Source: an uncultured Lachnospiraceae bacterium (GTDB lineage Bacteria > Bacillota > Clostridia > Lachnospirales > Lachnospiraceae). Taken from it: a DNA stretch of 13,071 nt. The position numbers and the translations under genes are program-made. Positions 6,683 through 13,071 of the stretch are shown one piece after another. The stretch spans positions 73,613 to 86,683 of the forward strand of contig CAJUFE010000014.1 in the NCBI GenBank assembly GCA_910585635.1. The letters are read 5' to 3'. The first letter of the stretch is position 1, and each line of letters opens with the position of its first letter. The notes beneath the pieces were generated by a model. The model had not been told where the DNA came from. It was given only the letters and a program-made list of their open reading frames with translations, and searched no databases.

Positions 6683-8089
6683 TTATTGGATCTGCAGCTT
6701 CGTCCTGGCTGCCGCCCATTTCTCATTTAAGCTGTCAAGCTCGGTCTCCAGGTCAAAGCCATCGGTGAACATCTGGGAGCCCAGCTTCTTATAATCAAAT
6801 GCGATCTCGTTCTGGATCGCCTGGAAATCATCACCGCCGCCGTCATACATCACCAGCTCCATATCCGGCTGCAGGGCATCGGACTCCGCCAGGATCGGAT
6901 CCTTCTCCTTGGGGAAGTTGGCCATAGAGGAGGCGCTGGATACATAGTTGATGTAGCCGGGATACCAGGCATCGCTGTAGAACCATTCCACAAAGGCCTT
7001 AGCTGCCTCCGGGTTCTTGCTGTGTGTGGTCACGCCCATAAAGGAGTCGCCCTGGACGATCACGCGGAAGGGATCGGACTCGCTGTCACGGACCGGCAGA
7101 TAGAAGGTGCCTAACTGTGAGCAGTCGTCTGTACCGCTCTGGATGTTCTGTAAGCCCCAGTCGCCCAGCGCCAGGATCGCGGCATGCTTCTGTGCGAACA
7201 GGCTGGTCACCTGGTCGTTGCCCATGCCCAGAGGATCCTTGCCGAACACATCCATGGTGAACAGATCGTTGACCTTGTCATAGGCCTTGCGGATATCGGT
7301 CCCCTCAGCAAAGGGTGCGTCCGTCTTCGCCATGTCGTTCCAGTTCTGGCCGTTGCCGCCCTCCAGAGCCGGCATGAACTCCATGTAGGGATAATCCGGC
7401 CACTCGTCCTTAGCTCCCAGGGCGATCGCCATAAAGTCCGGGTCGTCCTTGCCGAAATGATCCTGCAGGGTCTGAGCGGCGGTCTTTAGCTCTTCCCAGG
7501 TATCCGGGACCTCTACCCCAGCCTCCTCAAACATATCCTTCCAGTAATAGACATATTCATAGCCTGCCGTCATGGGTACGCCCAGGATCTTGCCGTCGAT
7601 GGCGTAGCCTGCGGCCAGCTCATTATTTTTCGTCGCCTCTAAGTCGGACAGATCCAGCAGATAGTCTTTAAAGCGGGATAAGGTAAAGGGCTTGTTGAAC
7701 ATCACATCTGGCAGCTGGTTAGCCGAGGTGCGCATCTTCATGGCGTTCCAGTATTCGGAATCATCCTTGATCTTCTCCACCTCGATATCCACGTCCGGGT
7801 ACAGCTCCTGGAACTTGCCCACCATATCGTTCTCATCGATGTAGTCCATCAGGTTGTTATCCCAGATGGCAAAGACCAGATCTCCCTCCAGATCCCCGGA
7901 AGCTGCGGGAGCCGCAGGAGCCGGTGTCTCGGTCCCCTCCTGTGCGGGAGCGGCTGTGCCTGCCTCTGCGCTGGCCGCTGTGGTATCGGTGCTCTGCTCC
8001 TTCCCGCCGGAAGAACAGCCTGTCATCGTCCCGGCTGTCATAGCCACACATAGTGCCAATGATCCTAATGCTGCGATCCTTCTTTTCAT
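6683..8089 (-). CDS. sugar ABC transporter substrate-binding lipoprotein
   Basis: An extracellular family 1 solute-binding protein (SBP_bac_1 type) of 468 residues, lipid-anchored to the membrane. It starts MKRRIAALG, has a hydrophobic signal segment (5-19) and a lipobox-like MTGC with the lipidated Cys at 25. A Ser/Thr/Ala/Pro/Glu-rich tether runs to about residue 60. The mature domain opens with DLVFAIWDNN and contains the FKDYLLDLSDL and GILGVPM-like blocks (here KILGVPMTAGYEY) and a late AKAFVEWFYS segment, typical of oligosaccharide-binding members. The open frame extends to 8221, but the start at 8089 has GGGAGG about 8 bases upstream and gives the proper signal peptide. It lies downstream of the kinase/regulator pair and upstream of the two permeases, in the same direction, and so should deliver the ligand to them. 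Confidence 0.95.
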   Translation of the reverse strand: MKRRIAALGSLALCVAMTAGTMTGCSSGGKEQSTDTTAASAEAGTAAPAQEGTETPAPAAPAASGDLEGDLVFAIWDNNLMDYIDENDMVGKFQELYPDVDIEVEKIKDDSEYWNAMKMRTSANQLPDVMFNKPFTLSRFKDYLLDLSDLEATKNNELAAGYAIDGKILGVPMTAGYEYVYYWKDMFEEAGVEVPDTWEELKTAAQTLQDHFGKDDPDFMAIALGAKDEWPDYPYMEFMPALEGGNGQNWNDMAKTDAPFAEGTDIRKAYDKVNDLFTMDVFGKDPLGMGNDQVTSLFAQKHAAILALGDWGLQNIQSGTDDCSQLGTFYLPVRDSESDPFRVIVQGDSFMGVTTHSKNPEAAKAFVEWFYSDAWYPGYINYVSSASSMANFPKEKDPILAESDALQPDMELVMYDGGGDDFQAIQNEIAFDYKKLGSQMFTDGFDLETELDSLNEKWAAARTKLQIQ

Positions 8090-8118
8090 GTTTAGACCTC
8101 CCTTGTTTTGATGAGACA

Positions 8119-8147
8119 AGGATAGCATTTTCTCCCTTTTTTCTCCA
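8119..8147 (-). promoter_or_regulatory. candidate promoter of the substrate-binding protein gene
   Basis: On the minus strand TGGAGA (8147-8142) and TATCCT (8124-8119) are 17 bp apart, with TG one base before the -10 (extended -10). Each hexamer matches only four of six consensus bases, as expected for an activator-dependent promoter. A hyphenated inverted repeat CCTTGT/ACAAGG (8101-8121) covers the likely start site. No clear terminator follows the regulator gene, so read-through is also possible. Confidence 0.4.
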
Positions 8148-8178
8148 TGACCTCCGGTTGGATTTCTTGATCTTTCGT

Positions 8179-8237
8179 CAGGTCTTTGCTGCCGCAGGCC
8201 CCCAAGCGCATATATGGTCATGACCAGGTCTTTCCTG
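8179..8237. promoter_or_regulatory. direct repeats and palindrome upstream of the binding-protein gene
   Basis: CAGGTCTTTGCTG (8179-8191) and CAGGTCTTTCCTG (8225-8237) match at 12 of 13 bases and lie 46 bp apart. A weaker CAGGTCTCTTC occurs at 8264-8274 at the end of the regulator gene. The perfect 12-bp palindrome TGGTCATGACCA (8215-8226) abuts the second copy. They are plausible sites for the neighbouring AraC-type response regulator; this is inference. Confidence 0.45.
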
Positions 8238-8262
8238 ATGTTCCTAAAGTCCTCTGCTTTTA

Positions 8263-9921
8263 TCAGGTCTCTTCACCGCTCTTCCGATAGCTCCCGGGGC
8301 TGACCTTGCAGATCCGCTTGAACACCCGGGTAAAATGCTCCACACTGTTGTACCCCACGCTCTGGCTGATCTCATAGACCTTCAAGCTGGTCTTATCCAT
8401 CAGCTCTCTGGCCTTGCGGATCCGCACCTCTGTCAGATAGTTGGTGAAGGTCATCCCTTCCTCTTTCGTGAATTTCGTGCTGAAATACTTCTCGTTCAGG
8501 CCCACATAGCCGGCTACACTCCCTAAGGTCAGCTCCGGGTTAGCGAAATTATCCAGGATGAACCGTTTGGCCCGGATCATCAGATCCTCCTGGCTCCGGG
8601 CCTGCTTGTGGCTCTGATGATCGAAAAACCATCGGAAGTAATTCCCCAGCCACAGCTCCAGCCCGCGGATCTCCTCAAAACGCTCCAGCTTCTTATACAG
8701 ATCGATCTCCTCGGAAAATAGGGAGCGGATATCATCGTGATCCTCCTCCATCTTCCAGGCCAGGCTGCCAAGGAGGCAGAGACATAAGGCTTTCGCCTGC
8801 CCAAGATCCATGGCATACAGGGCGGTGAACAGGCGGCTCTTCTCCTCCTCCACTGCCAGTTCGTCGCAGATCATAAGTCCCCTCAGCAGCCGCTCATACT
8901 GCTCTCCCACTGCCATGACCTGGTCATAGTCCACCTGCTCCCTGTCCCAGGGGACACAGGTCTTGGCTCTGCCCTTTAGGTAGCGCAGCTTCAGCTGCCT
9001 CCCGGCCTCCTCCATCCGCTCCCAGAAAGCTTCCGGATCCATCTCCAGCGAGCTGGCCCCCACGGCCACCGGCAGGTTCATATAGTTGTTCCATACACTG
9101 CAGAGCTGACGGCAGGTAGAACAGACATTTTCCTGGTATACCCGGCTGTCCGCCACCTGGTACAGCATGATGTACTGGGAGGGGGACAGACAGCCCAGCA
9201 CACACCGGGCCGCCACCCTGGGGATCTGATAGGCCAGGCTTAGGAAGGGCCGGATCAGCCCCTCCTCTAGGTCATAGGAGAACCGGGCGCCATGCCGGCT
9301 ATAGTCCTCGATCTCAAAGCGGACCACCACATAGGCCCCGTTGAACATCGAAAGGTCCAGGGGCCGGCGCCCCATAGCCATATCTGTAAGGAGATCGGCC
9401 TTCTGCATCCCTTCACGGCCATGGCGCCTGGGGGCTGTACGATCTTTATCCATCTGGCCAGCGCTGCCCGGCCCCCTATCCTGTCCTCTATCCGGCCCCT
9501 TATCCAGCCCATTCTGTCCCCTATCCGGCCCTTTATCCTGCCTCCTTTTCCGTTCCTCCTCCAACCGTTCCAGAGCTTTTTCCAGCAGCTGGGCCTCCAG
9601 GTCGGTCTTTAACAGATAATCTGAAGCGCCCAGACAGAAGGCCTCCCTGACCAGCTTAAATTCATCATACCCGCTGAGGACCAGGATCTGGGGGTAAAGC
9701 CCTTTTTTGTGGATCGCGTCGATCAGGGTCAGGCCGTCCATTACCGGCATCTTCATATCCGTGATCACCAGATCTACCGGGCAGGTATCCAGATATTGCA
9801 GGGCCTGTTTCCCGTGGACCGCATCCGCGGCCACCTGATAGCCGAAGCGCTCCCAGTCGATCAGCGACCGCAGGGTGATGCGGACGATCGTATCGTCATC
9901 CACGATCAGCACTTGTCTCAT
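8263..9921 (-). CDS. YesN-type response regulator with AraC DNA-binding domain
   Basis: A 552-residue cytoplasmic transcription factor. The N-terminal receiver (about 1-120) has the acidic pair D8/D9 (with D10 next), phospho-acceptor D55 in ITDMKMP, S83 and K105. The C-terminus (about 445-548) is an AraC-type double helix-turn-helix ending SVGYNSVEHFTRVFKR. The middle region (about 180-440) is the poorly conserved linker usual for this group. Residues 128-160 contain an unusual Lys/Asp/Gly/Pro-rich insert with DKGPDRGQ twice. Start: AAAGGAGG about 9 bases upstream of ATG 9921, inside the 3' end of the kinase gene, giving a 26-bp overlap and probable coupled translation. Together with the kinase it is likely to activate the transporter genes downstream. 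Confidence 0.95.
   Translation of the reverse strand: MRQVLIVDDDTIVRITLRSLIDWERFGYQVAADAVHGKQALQYLDTCPVDLVITDMKMPVMDGLTLIDAIHKKGLYPQILVLSGYDEFKLVREAFCLGASDYLLKTDLEAQLLEKALERLEEERKRRQDKGPDRGQNGLDKGPDRGQDRGPGSAGQMDKDRTAPRRHGREGMQKADLLTDMAMGRRPLDLSMFNGAYVVVRFEIEDYSRHGARFSYDLEEGLIRPFLSLAYQIPRVAARCVLGCLSPSQYIMLYQVADSRVYQENVCSTCRQLCSVWNNYMNLPVAVGASSLEMDPEAFWERMEEAGRQLKLRYLKGRAKTCVPWDREQVDYDQVMAVGEQYERLLRGLMICDELAVEEEKSRLFTALYAMDLGQAKALCLCLLGSLAWKMEEDHDDIRSLFSEEIDLYKKLERFEEIRGLELWLGNYFRWFFDHQSHKQARSQEDLMIRAKRFILDNFANPELTLGSVAGYVGLNEKYFSTKFTKEEGMTFTNYLTEVRIRKARELMDKTSLKVYEISQSVGYNSVEHFTRVFKRICKVSPGSYRKSGEET
9481..9537. repeat. 33-bp period duplication in the regulator linker
   Basis: Two 24-bp segments, 9481-9504 and 9514-9537, match at 22 of 24 bases and are separated by 9 bp. 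They encode the paired DKGPDRGQ motifs (residues 129-136 and 140-147). A shorter related piece, GGCCCCCTATCC, ends at 9481. Confidence 0.8.
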
Positions 9922-11695
9922 CTTCTTGTCCCTCCTTTCGCATCACCGGGATCTTCAGCCGGACACAGGTGCCCTTCTGGGGCTGGCTCTCTACCTGCAG
10001 GGCAGACCCTTCCCCAAAATTCAAGATCAGCCGGGTGTCCACATTGGCGAGACCGATGCTCTTTCGCCCCTGGACCACCCGCTCCTTTAAGGCCTGTGCG
10101 ATCTCCTCCTTTGTCATCCCTTTTCCATCGTCCTTTACCGTGATCGTCAAAAGCGCCCCCTCTATCCTGGCCGCGACCCAGATATGTCCGATATCCTCCT
10201 CCAGCTCGCTGAAGCCATGGACGATGGCATTTTCCACCACAGGCTGTAGGATCAGTCGGGGCACCAGGCAATCTAAACAGTCCTCCTCCACCTGATAGTC
10301 CACGGTAAAGCCGTCTGAATAGCGGATCTTCATCAGATACAAAAACCCGTCCAGCACATCCAGCTCCTCATGAAAGGGATAAAAGCCGCTGTTGCTCCTG
10401 AAGGAGCAGGATAAGATCTTCATCAGCGCCTCCGCCATCTTCCCGATCGCGTCGTAGTGGGAGACCTGGGCGATGAACCGGATCGAGCTCAAGGAATTGA
10501 CCAGGAAATGGGGGTTGATCTGGGATTGGAGGGCCAGGATCTCCGCCTCATGCTTCTTTCGCTGCTGCTCCTCATTTTCCGCGATCAGCGCTTTCAGCCG
10601 GCGTACCATGTGGTTAAAGGAGTGGACCATGGTCCGCAGCTCCTCCTGCCCGGCCGGTTCGACATGGACCATGAGGCTCCCCTCCTCCACCTGCCGCATC
10701 CCCTCCACCACGCGATGGACCGGGTCGATGATGTTCTTCATGAAATGATCGGAGAACCGGTAGAATAAATAGAACAGGAACAGGGTGACAGCCAGGATCG
10801 CCAGCGCAGCCTCATTAAAGCGCCTGTACATGGCTGATGCCGGCACAGCCGTCACGAACCAGCACCCGGTCACCTGATCCTGGGTGGAGAGATAGACATA
10901 CCGCTTCCCCCTCACCCGCTGCTGATACCCGTCCTTCTCCAGCCACCCCTTATCCGCCGTCTGCGGCAGGAGCCCACGCCCTTCATCGATGTCCAAGAGC
11001 AGCTCACCCTCCGCATCCAGCAGCATGGTGGTCCCCAAGAGAGGATCCTTATCGTAATCCCGGATCAGGCTCCCCACCTTAGAGGTCATGAACAGCGCCG
11101 CCACCTCGATCACCCCGTCCCGGTCCACATCGATCCCCGGAGAAAGGGCTGCCACCACCGTGAAGGTGTGAGGGCTCCGCCTGGAGGTGGTGACCCCCTT
11201 ATCATAATACCCGATCTTCACCATGTTCTGATCGGCTAAAGCCGCCTGATACCAGTCTGCTCCCCGGATCTCCTCTTCCGGCAGGACGATCTCATCCTTC
11301 AGATAGGTGGACAGGCCGTCCTTCATATAAAACACAGCCGACAAGATGTCCTGTACCGGCACCATGGCATAGTTAAAGGACTGGGTCAGCACACCGGTGT
11401 GATGGTGTCTGGCCGACAGATCTGCCGTGTCCGTCTTCGCCGCGGTCCGCATGATCTCATTATTGTTCACATAGACAAAGTGGGAGAGGCGCAGGGAGAC
11501 ATCCTGGACCTCGCTGCCCAGGACCGTGACCAGGTTATCCTGGATCCGCAGGATGTTCTGGGCAGAGGCATCCATAAGGACCGTCCGGATGATCACGATG
11601 GAGACCAGGATGATCGACAGGATCGGGATCATGATCAATGAAAAAAAGCGCTGGTAATAGCTGTCCTTTAACCGTTTCCTCTTATCGATCCCCAT
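9896..11695 (-). CDS. YesM-type membrane sensor histidine kinase
   Basis: Membrane-bound sensor of 599 residues. Membrane segment 1 at about 19-40, an extracellular Cache-like sensing domain (about 41-290), membrane segment 2 at about 296-313, a HAMP linker (about 314-372), a His_kinase (PF06580) block with the phosphorylated His at 396 in SQINPHFLVNSLSSIR, and a HATPase domain with N489 in QPVVENAIVHGF, the DDGKGM box (522-527) and SIGLANVDTRL. The canonical NPHFLYN appears here as NPHFLVN. The frame opens at 11716, but ATG 11695 has AAGGAGG about 5 bases upstream and is preferred. It overlaps the regulator gene by 26 bp and presumably phosphorylates that protein. Its ligand may be the transported sugar, possibly sensed through the binding protein; neither can be read from the sequence. 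Confidence 0.95.
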   Translation of the reverse strand: MGIDKRKRLKDSYYQRFFSLIMIPILSIILVSIVIIRTVLMDASAQNILRIQDNLVTVLGSEVQDVSLRLSHFVYVNNNEIMRTAAKTDTADLSARHHHTGVLTQSFNYAMVPVQDILSAVFYMKDGLSTYLKDEIVLPEEEIRGADWYQAALADQNMVKIGYYDKGVTTSRRSPHTFTVVAALSPGIDVDRDGVIEVAALFMTSKVGSLIRDYDKDPLLGTTMLLDAEGELLLDIDEGRGLLPQTADKGWLEKDGYQQRVRGKRYVYLSTQDQVTGCWFVTAVPASAMYRRFNEAALAILAVTLFLFYLFYRFSDHFMKNIIDPVHRVVEGMRQVEEGSLMVHVEPAGQEELRTMVHSFNHMVRRLKALIAENEEQQRKKHEAEILALQSQINPHFLVNSLSSIRFIAQVSHYDAIGKMAEALMKILSCSFRSNSGFYPFHEELDVLDGFLYLMKIRYSDGFTVDYQVEEDCLDCLVPRLILQPVVENAIVHGFSELEEDIGHIWVAARIEGALLTITVKDDGKGMTKEEIAQALKERVVQGRKSIGLANVDTRLILNFGEGSALQVESQPQKGTCVRLKIPVMRKEGQEDETSADRG

Positions 11696-11782
11696 GGATC
11701 CTCCTTCCTGTACCATGCCTTGTTCTGAGCCTCATCCACCCTCTCCGCCGTGCCATGGCCCTGTGTCCAGGCGTTATGTGAT

Positions 11783-11814
11783 CTTTGTACAGTCACTATA
11801 TAGACTTTGTACAG
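11783..11814. promoter_or_regulatory. two perfect 10-bp direct repeats upstream of the kinase operon
   Basis: CTTTGTACAG occurs at 11783-11792 and 11805-11814, 22 bp apart start to start, about two turns of the helix. This same-face spacing is typical of AraC-family sites. Between them lies TATATAG, giving a possible -10 TATAGT on the minus strand (11800-11795) with no good -35. The site is about 90-120 bp upstream of the kinase start and could be an autoregulatory operator. Apart from this and the hairpins near 11875-11943, I see nothing else in the 11696-12009 gap. Confidence 0.55.
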
Positions 11815-11874
11815 CCTTATGTCCGGTCTTCTATGGATGAGGGAAAAAGTGCGCATCCTGAGCAGAGCGTTTTT

Positions 11875-11903
11875 GTTCCATAGGACGCGATCTCCTATGG
11901 AAC
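11875..11903. other. perfect 11-bp stem hairpin without a T-run
   Basis: GTTCCATAGGA (11875-11885) pairs with TCCTATGGAAC (11893-11903) around a 7-nt loop. Neither strand has a T-run after it: on the minus strand it is followed by AAAAACGC. It is therefore probably not a simple intrinsic terminator. It lies immediately next to another hairpin sharing the CCAT-GGA core. Confidence 0.7.
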
Positions 11904-11910
11904 AAGAAAT

Positions 11911-11943
11911 ACCGCCCCATGGGAGTCGCTCCTATGGGGCGGT
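11911..11943 (-). terminator. probable terminator of the 246-aa protein gene
   Basis: ACCGCCCCAT (11911-11920) pairs with ATGGGGCGGT (11934-11943), and the stem continues through a G-T pair and GGAG/CTCC to a 3-nt loop. Read on the minus strand it follows the stop of the gene at 12010 by about 67 bp and is followed by ATTTCTTGTT, a weak U-rich tract. The strong stem supports termination; the poor tract lowers confidence. Confidence 0.55.
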
Positions 11944-12009
11944 CTAACGCAGCAGGTAAACCTTCATGTGACCGGCAGAGGACCCATCACCACATGGGAA
12001 AAGGCGCGG

Positions 12010-12750
12010 TCAGCTGTGCTGCTCCTTTTTTTCCGTGACCAGCTGGGAGACGATCCGCACCCGGCTCTGGATATCCTTTTTCGGCTCCAGAGGCTGGAAC
12101 ATGACATGCATGGTCATCCCCTCGTACTCTTCTGTCTGCCACGCCCTATCGATCTTATGATCGTCCACCGCAAGCACAGACAAAAACTGTGAACCGTATG
12201 TCCTGAAGGCCTCATCCGCCTTCTGCACCTGAGGATCAGAGGCCTGCAGCTCCTCTAAGACAGCTTTGAACTGCTGGGCAAAGAGCGGTCCGCCGGACTG
12301 GAAGAGCTGCTGCAGCGCTCTCGTCACCGTATAGCAGCTGCATTTGTTCAATGCGGTGGTCACGGCCATGCTCAGGGATGTAGAGGCCTCCCGGTTTGCC
12401 AGGATCTTAAAATTCACCGTAGACCTGGCGATACACTCCGGGATCGAGTAGGCGCACCAGGCTTCCACCTCGCTCCGCAGGGAGTCCCGCAGCTCCTCTA
12501 AGTCAGAGAACACGTTCACCGTACCTCTTTTGATCGATTCGGTGGCATAGCGGGAAAAGTTGCTCTCTGTCTTGGGGATGTAATAATAGGTCCGCAGTGG
12601 ATCGTACCGGCAGGCCCTGAAGGCCTCCATCAGCGACAGCGCACGCATATCCTCGTCCAGGACATAGATATTGATATCCTTGTCCCCGGAAAGGCCGTGA
12701 TCGTCTATCCCAAGATCAAAATCCGTTCGATCTGTAAAAACATTCAGCAT
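12010..12750 (-). CDS. unrecognised 246-residue soluble protein
   Basis: I do not recognise this protein. It has no signal peptide or membrane segment. The N-terminal 60 residues alternate short hydrophobic strands and acidic loops (DINIYVLDEDMRALSLMEAF), suggesting an alpha/beta fold. The middle (about 85-185) is largely helical and Ala/Leu-rich, with KCSCYTVTRALQQLFQSGG in its centre. The end is charged (VTEKKEQHS). The start is firm: GAAGGAGG about 7 bases upstream and a consensus promoter before it. It lies 314 bp upstream of the kinase start in the same direction but has its own promoter and a probable terminator, so membership in the transporter operon is unlikely. Its base composition and codon use look like those of its neighbours. 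Confidence 0.8.
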   Translation of the reverse strand: MLNVFTDRTDFDLGIDDHGLSGDKDINIYVLDEDMRALSLMEAFRACRYDPLRTYYYIPKTESNFSRYATESIKRGTVNVFSDLEELRDSLRSEVEAWCAYSIPECIARSTVNFKILANREASTSLSMAVTTALNKCSCYTVTRALQQLFQSGGPLFAQQFKAVLEELQASDPQVQKADEAFRTYGSQFLSVLAVDDHKIDRAWQTEEYEGMTMHVMFQPLEPKKDIQSRVRIVSQLVTEKKEQHS

Positions 12751-12786
12751 ATCTGTACCTCCTTCAAGCTGTTCTGCTCATCCTAC

Positions 12787-12815
12787 AGTATAAAAGGTCT
12801 GGGGCGATCTGTCAA
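12787..12815 (-). promoter_or_regulatory. consensus sigma-A promoter of the 246-aa protein gene
   Basis: On the minus strand TTGACA (12815-12810) and TATACT (12792-12787) are exactly 17 bp apart. Transcription would begin near 12780, leaving a leader of about 30 bases with a strong ribosome site. Confidence 0.85.
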
Positions 12816-12867
12816 TGCTGTTGAGAAGCAGTGTTGTTGCAAAGATATGTCGCAAAAGGTCCGCTCC

Positions 12868-13063
12868 GGGAGGGACCTGTCACAACGTCACCGCGCTCTC
12901 GCTCCATGGAGAACGTAGCGGACGCTAAGCTCTTTCTGTGGAAGATACTCTCCACTGCGTTACGAGTATCCGCTTTCACACTAGGCTCGACAAAACCTCG
13001 CCAAGTGTTCAATGCGAAGCGCCGACGTTCTCCAAGGGGTTCCTTTTGTGACAGGACCCTCCC
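12868..13063. mobile_element. about 196-bp element with nested inverted repeats (MITE-like or structured non-coding repeat)
   Basis: GGGAGGGACCTGTCACAA at 12868-12885 and the reverse complement of 13046-13063 match at 17 of 18 bases. Inside them GGAGAACGT (12908-12916) is inverted as ACGTTCTCC (13025-13033). The centre holds GATACTC (12944-12950) pairing with GAGTATC (12963-12969), plus CTCCATGGAG (12902-12911) as a palindrome. The whole could fold back on itself. A minus-strand frame is open from the window edge through the element and ends in the TTGACA of the neighbouring promoter; it crosses both inverted repeats and has no ribosome site I can see, so I do not call it a gene. There is no obvious target-site duplication, and homology may continue past the edge. 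Confidence 0.5.
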
Positions 13064-13071
13064 TGCGCTAC

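Noticed and set aside
8090..8221. N-terminal extension of the binding protein to 8221
   Set aside because: The extension would place the signal peptide internally; the start at 8089 has a strong ribosome site and a normal lipoprotein signal.
12812..13071. Minus-strand open frame reaching the window edge (66 codons from a TTG at 13012, open further upstream)
   Set aside because: It crosses both inverted repeats of the terminal element, has no visible ribosome site and ends inside the -35 of the next promoter. Without conservation data it is better explained as repeat sequence; it could be reconsidered if protein-level conservation is shown.

Overview
The window suggests a Firmicute of class Clostridia, most likely a Lachnospiraceae-type gut anaerobe with fairly high GC. 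The evidence is a threonine T-box leader on thrS, a DUF1540 protein, a YesM/YesN-type two-component system beside a carbohydrate ABC transporter that has no ATPase gene of its own, a lipoprotein signal, strong AGGAGG ribosome sites, and the tail of an Rpn/PD-(D/E)XK-type protein with EG-rich repeats. The taxonomy is inferred from gene content only.

Left part, plus strand (1-4490). The window opens inside the 3' end of a gene whose tail is a 24-bp tandem repeat. A consensus sigma-A promoter (239-267) then drives a T-box leader (about 273-581) with a readable ACC (Thr) specifier, a T-box motif and a terminator, followed by thrS (713-2665). An acyltransferase-3 membrane protein carrying a four-copy 30-bp repeat follows 22 bp downstream. 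Next is a two-domain DUF1540 cysteine-rich protein whose ribosome site sits in the loop of a perfect 11-bp stem. A bidirectional terminator at 4441-4488 closes this side and also serves the convergent transporter genes.

Right part, minus strand (4552-12750, read right to left). An unrecognised 246-aa protein has its own consensus promoter and a hairpin downstream. A sensor histidine kinase and an AraC-type response regulator overlap by 26 bp. A substrate-binding lipoprotein follows, then a terminator and an intergenic stretch containing two families of tandem repeats, then two permeases that overlap by 4 bp. The likely logic is that the kinase senses an extracellular ligand, perhaps a sugar, and the regulator activates the binding protein and permeases. 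Direct repeats upstream of the kinase and of the binding protein are candidate regulator sites. The terminator after the binding-protein gene would let that protein be made in excess over the permeases.

The right edge (about 12868-13063) holds a roughly 196-bp element bounded by 18-bp near-perfect inverted repeats with further nested inverted repeats. It resembles a MITE or a structured non-coding repeat. Across the window there are six separate short tandem duplications in genes and intergenic regions. No complete novel defence or catalytic system is evident. The less ordinary signals are the terminal element, the unknown 246-aa protein, the intergenic repeat cluster and the RBS-in-loop hairpin.
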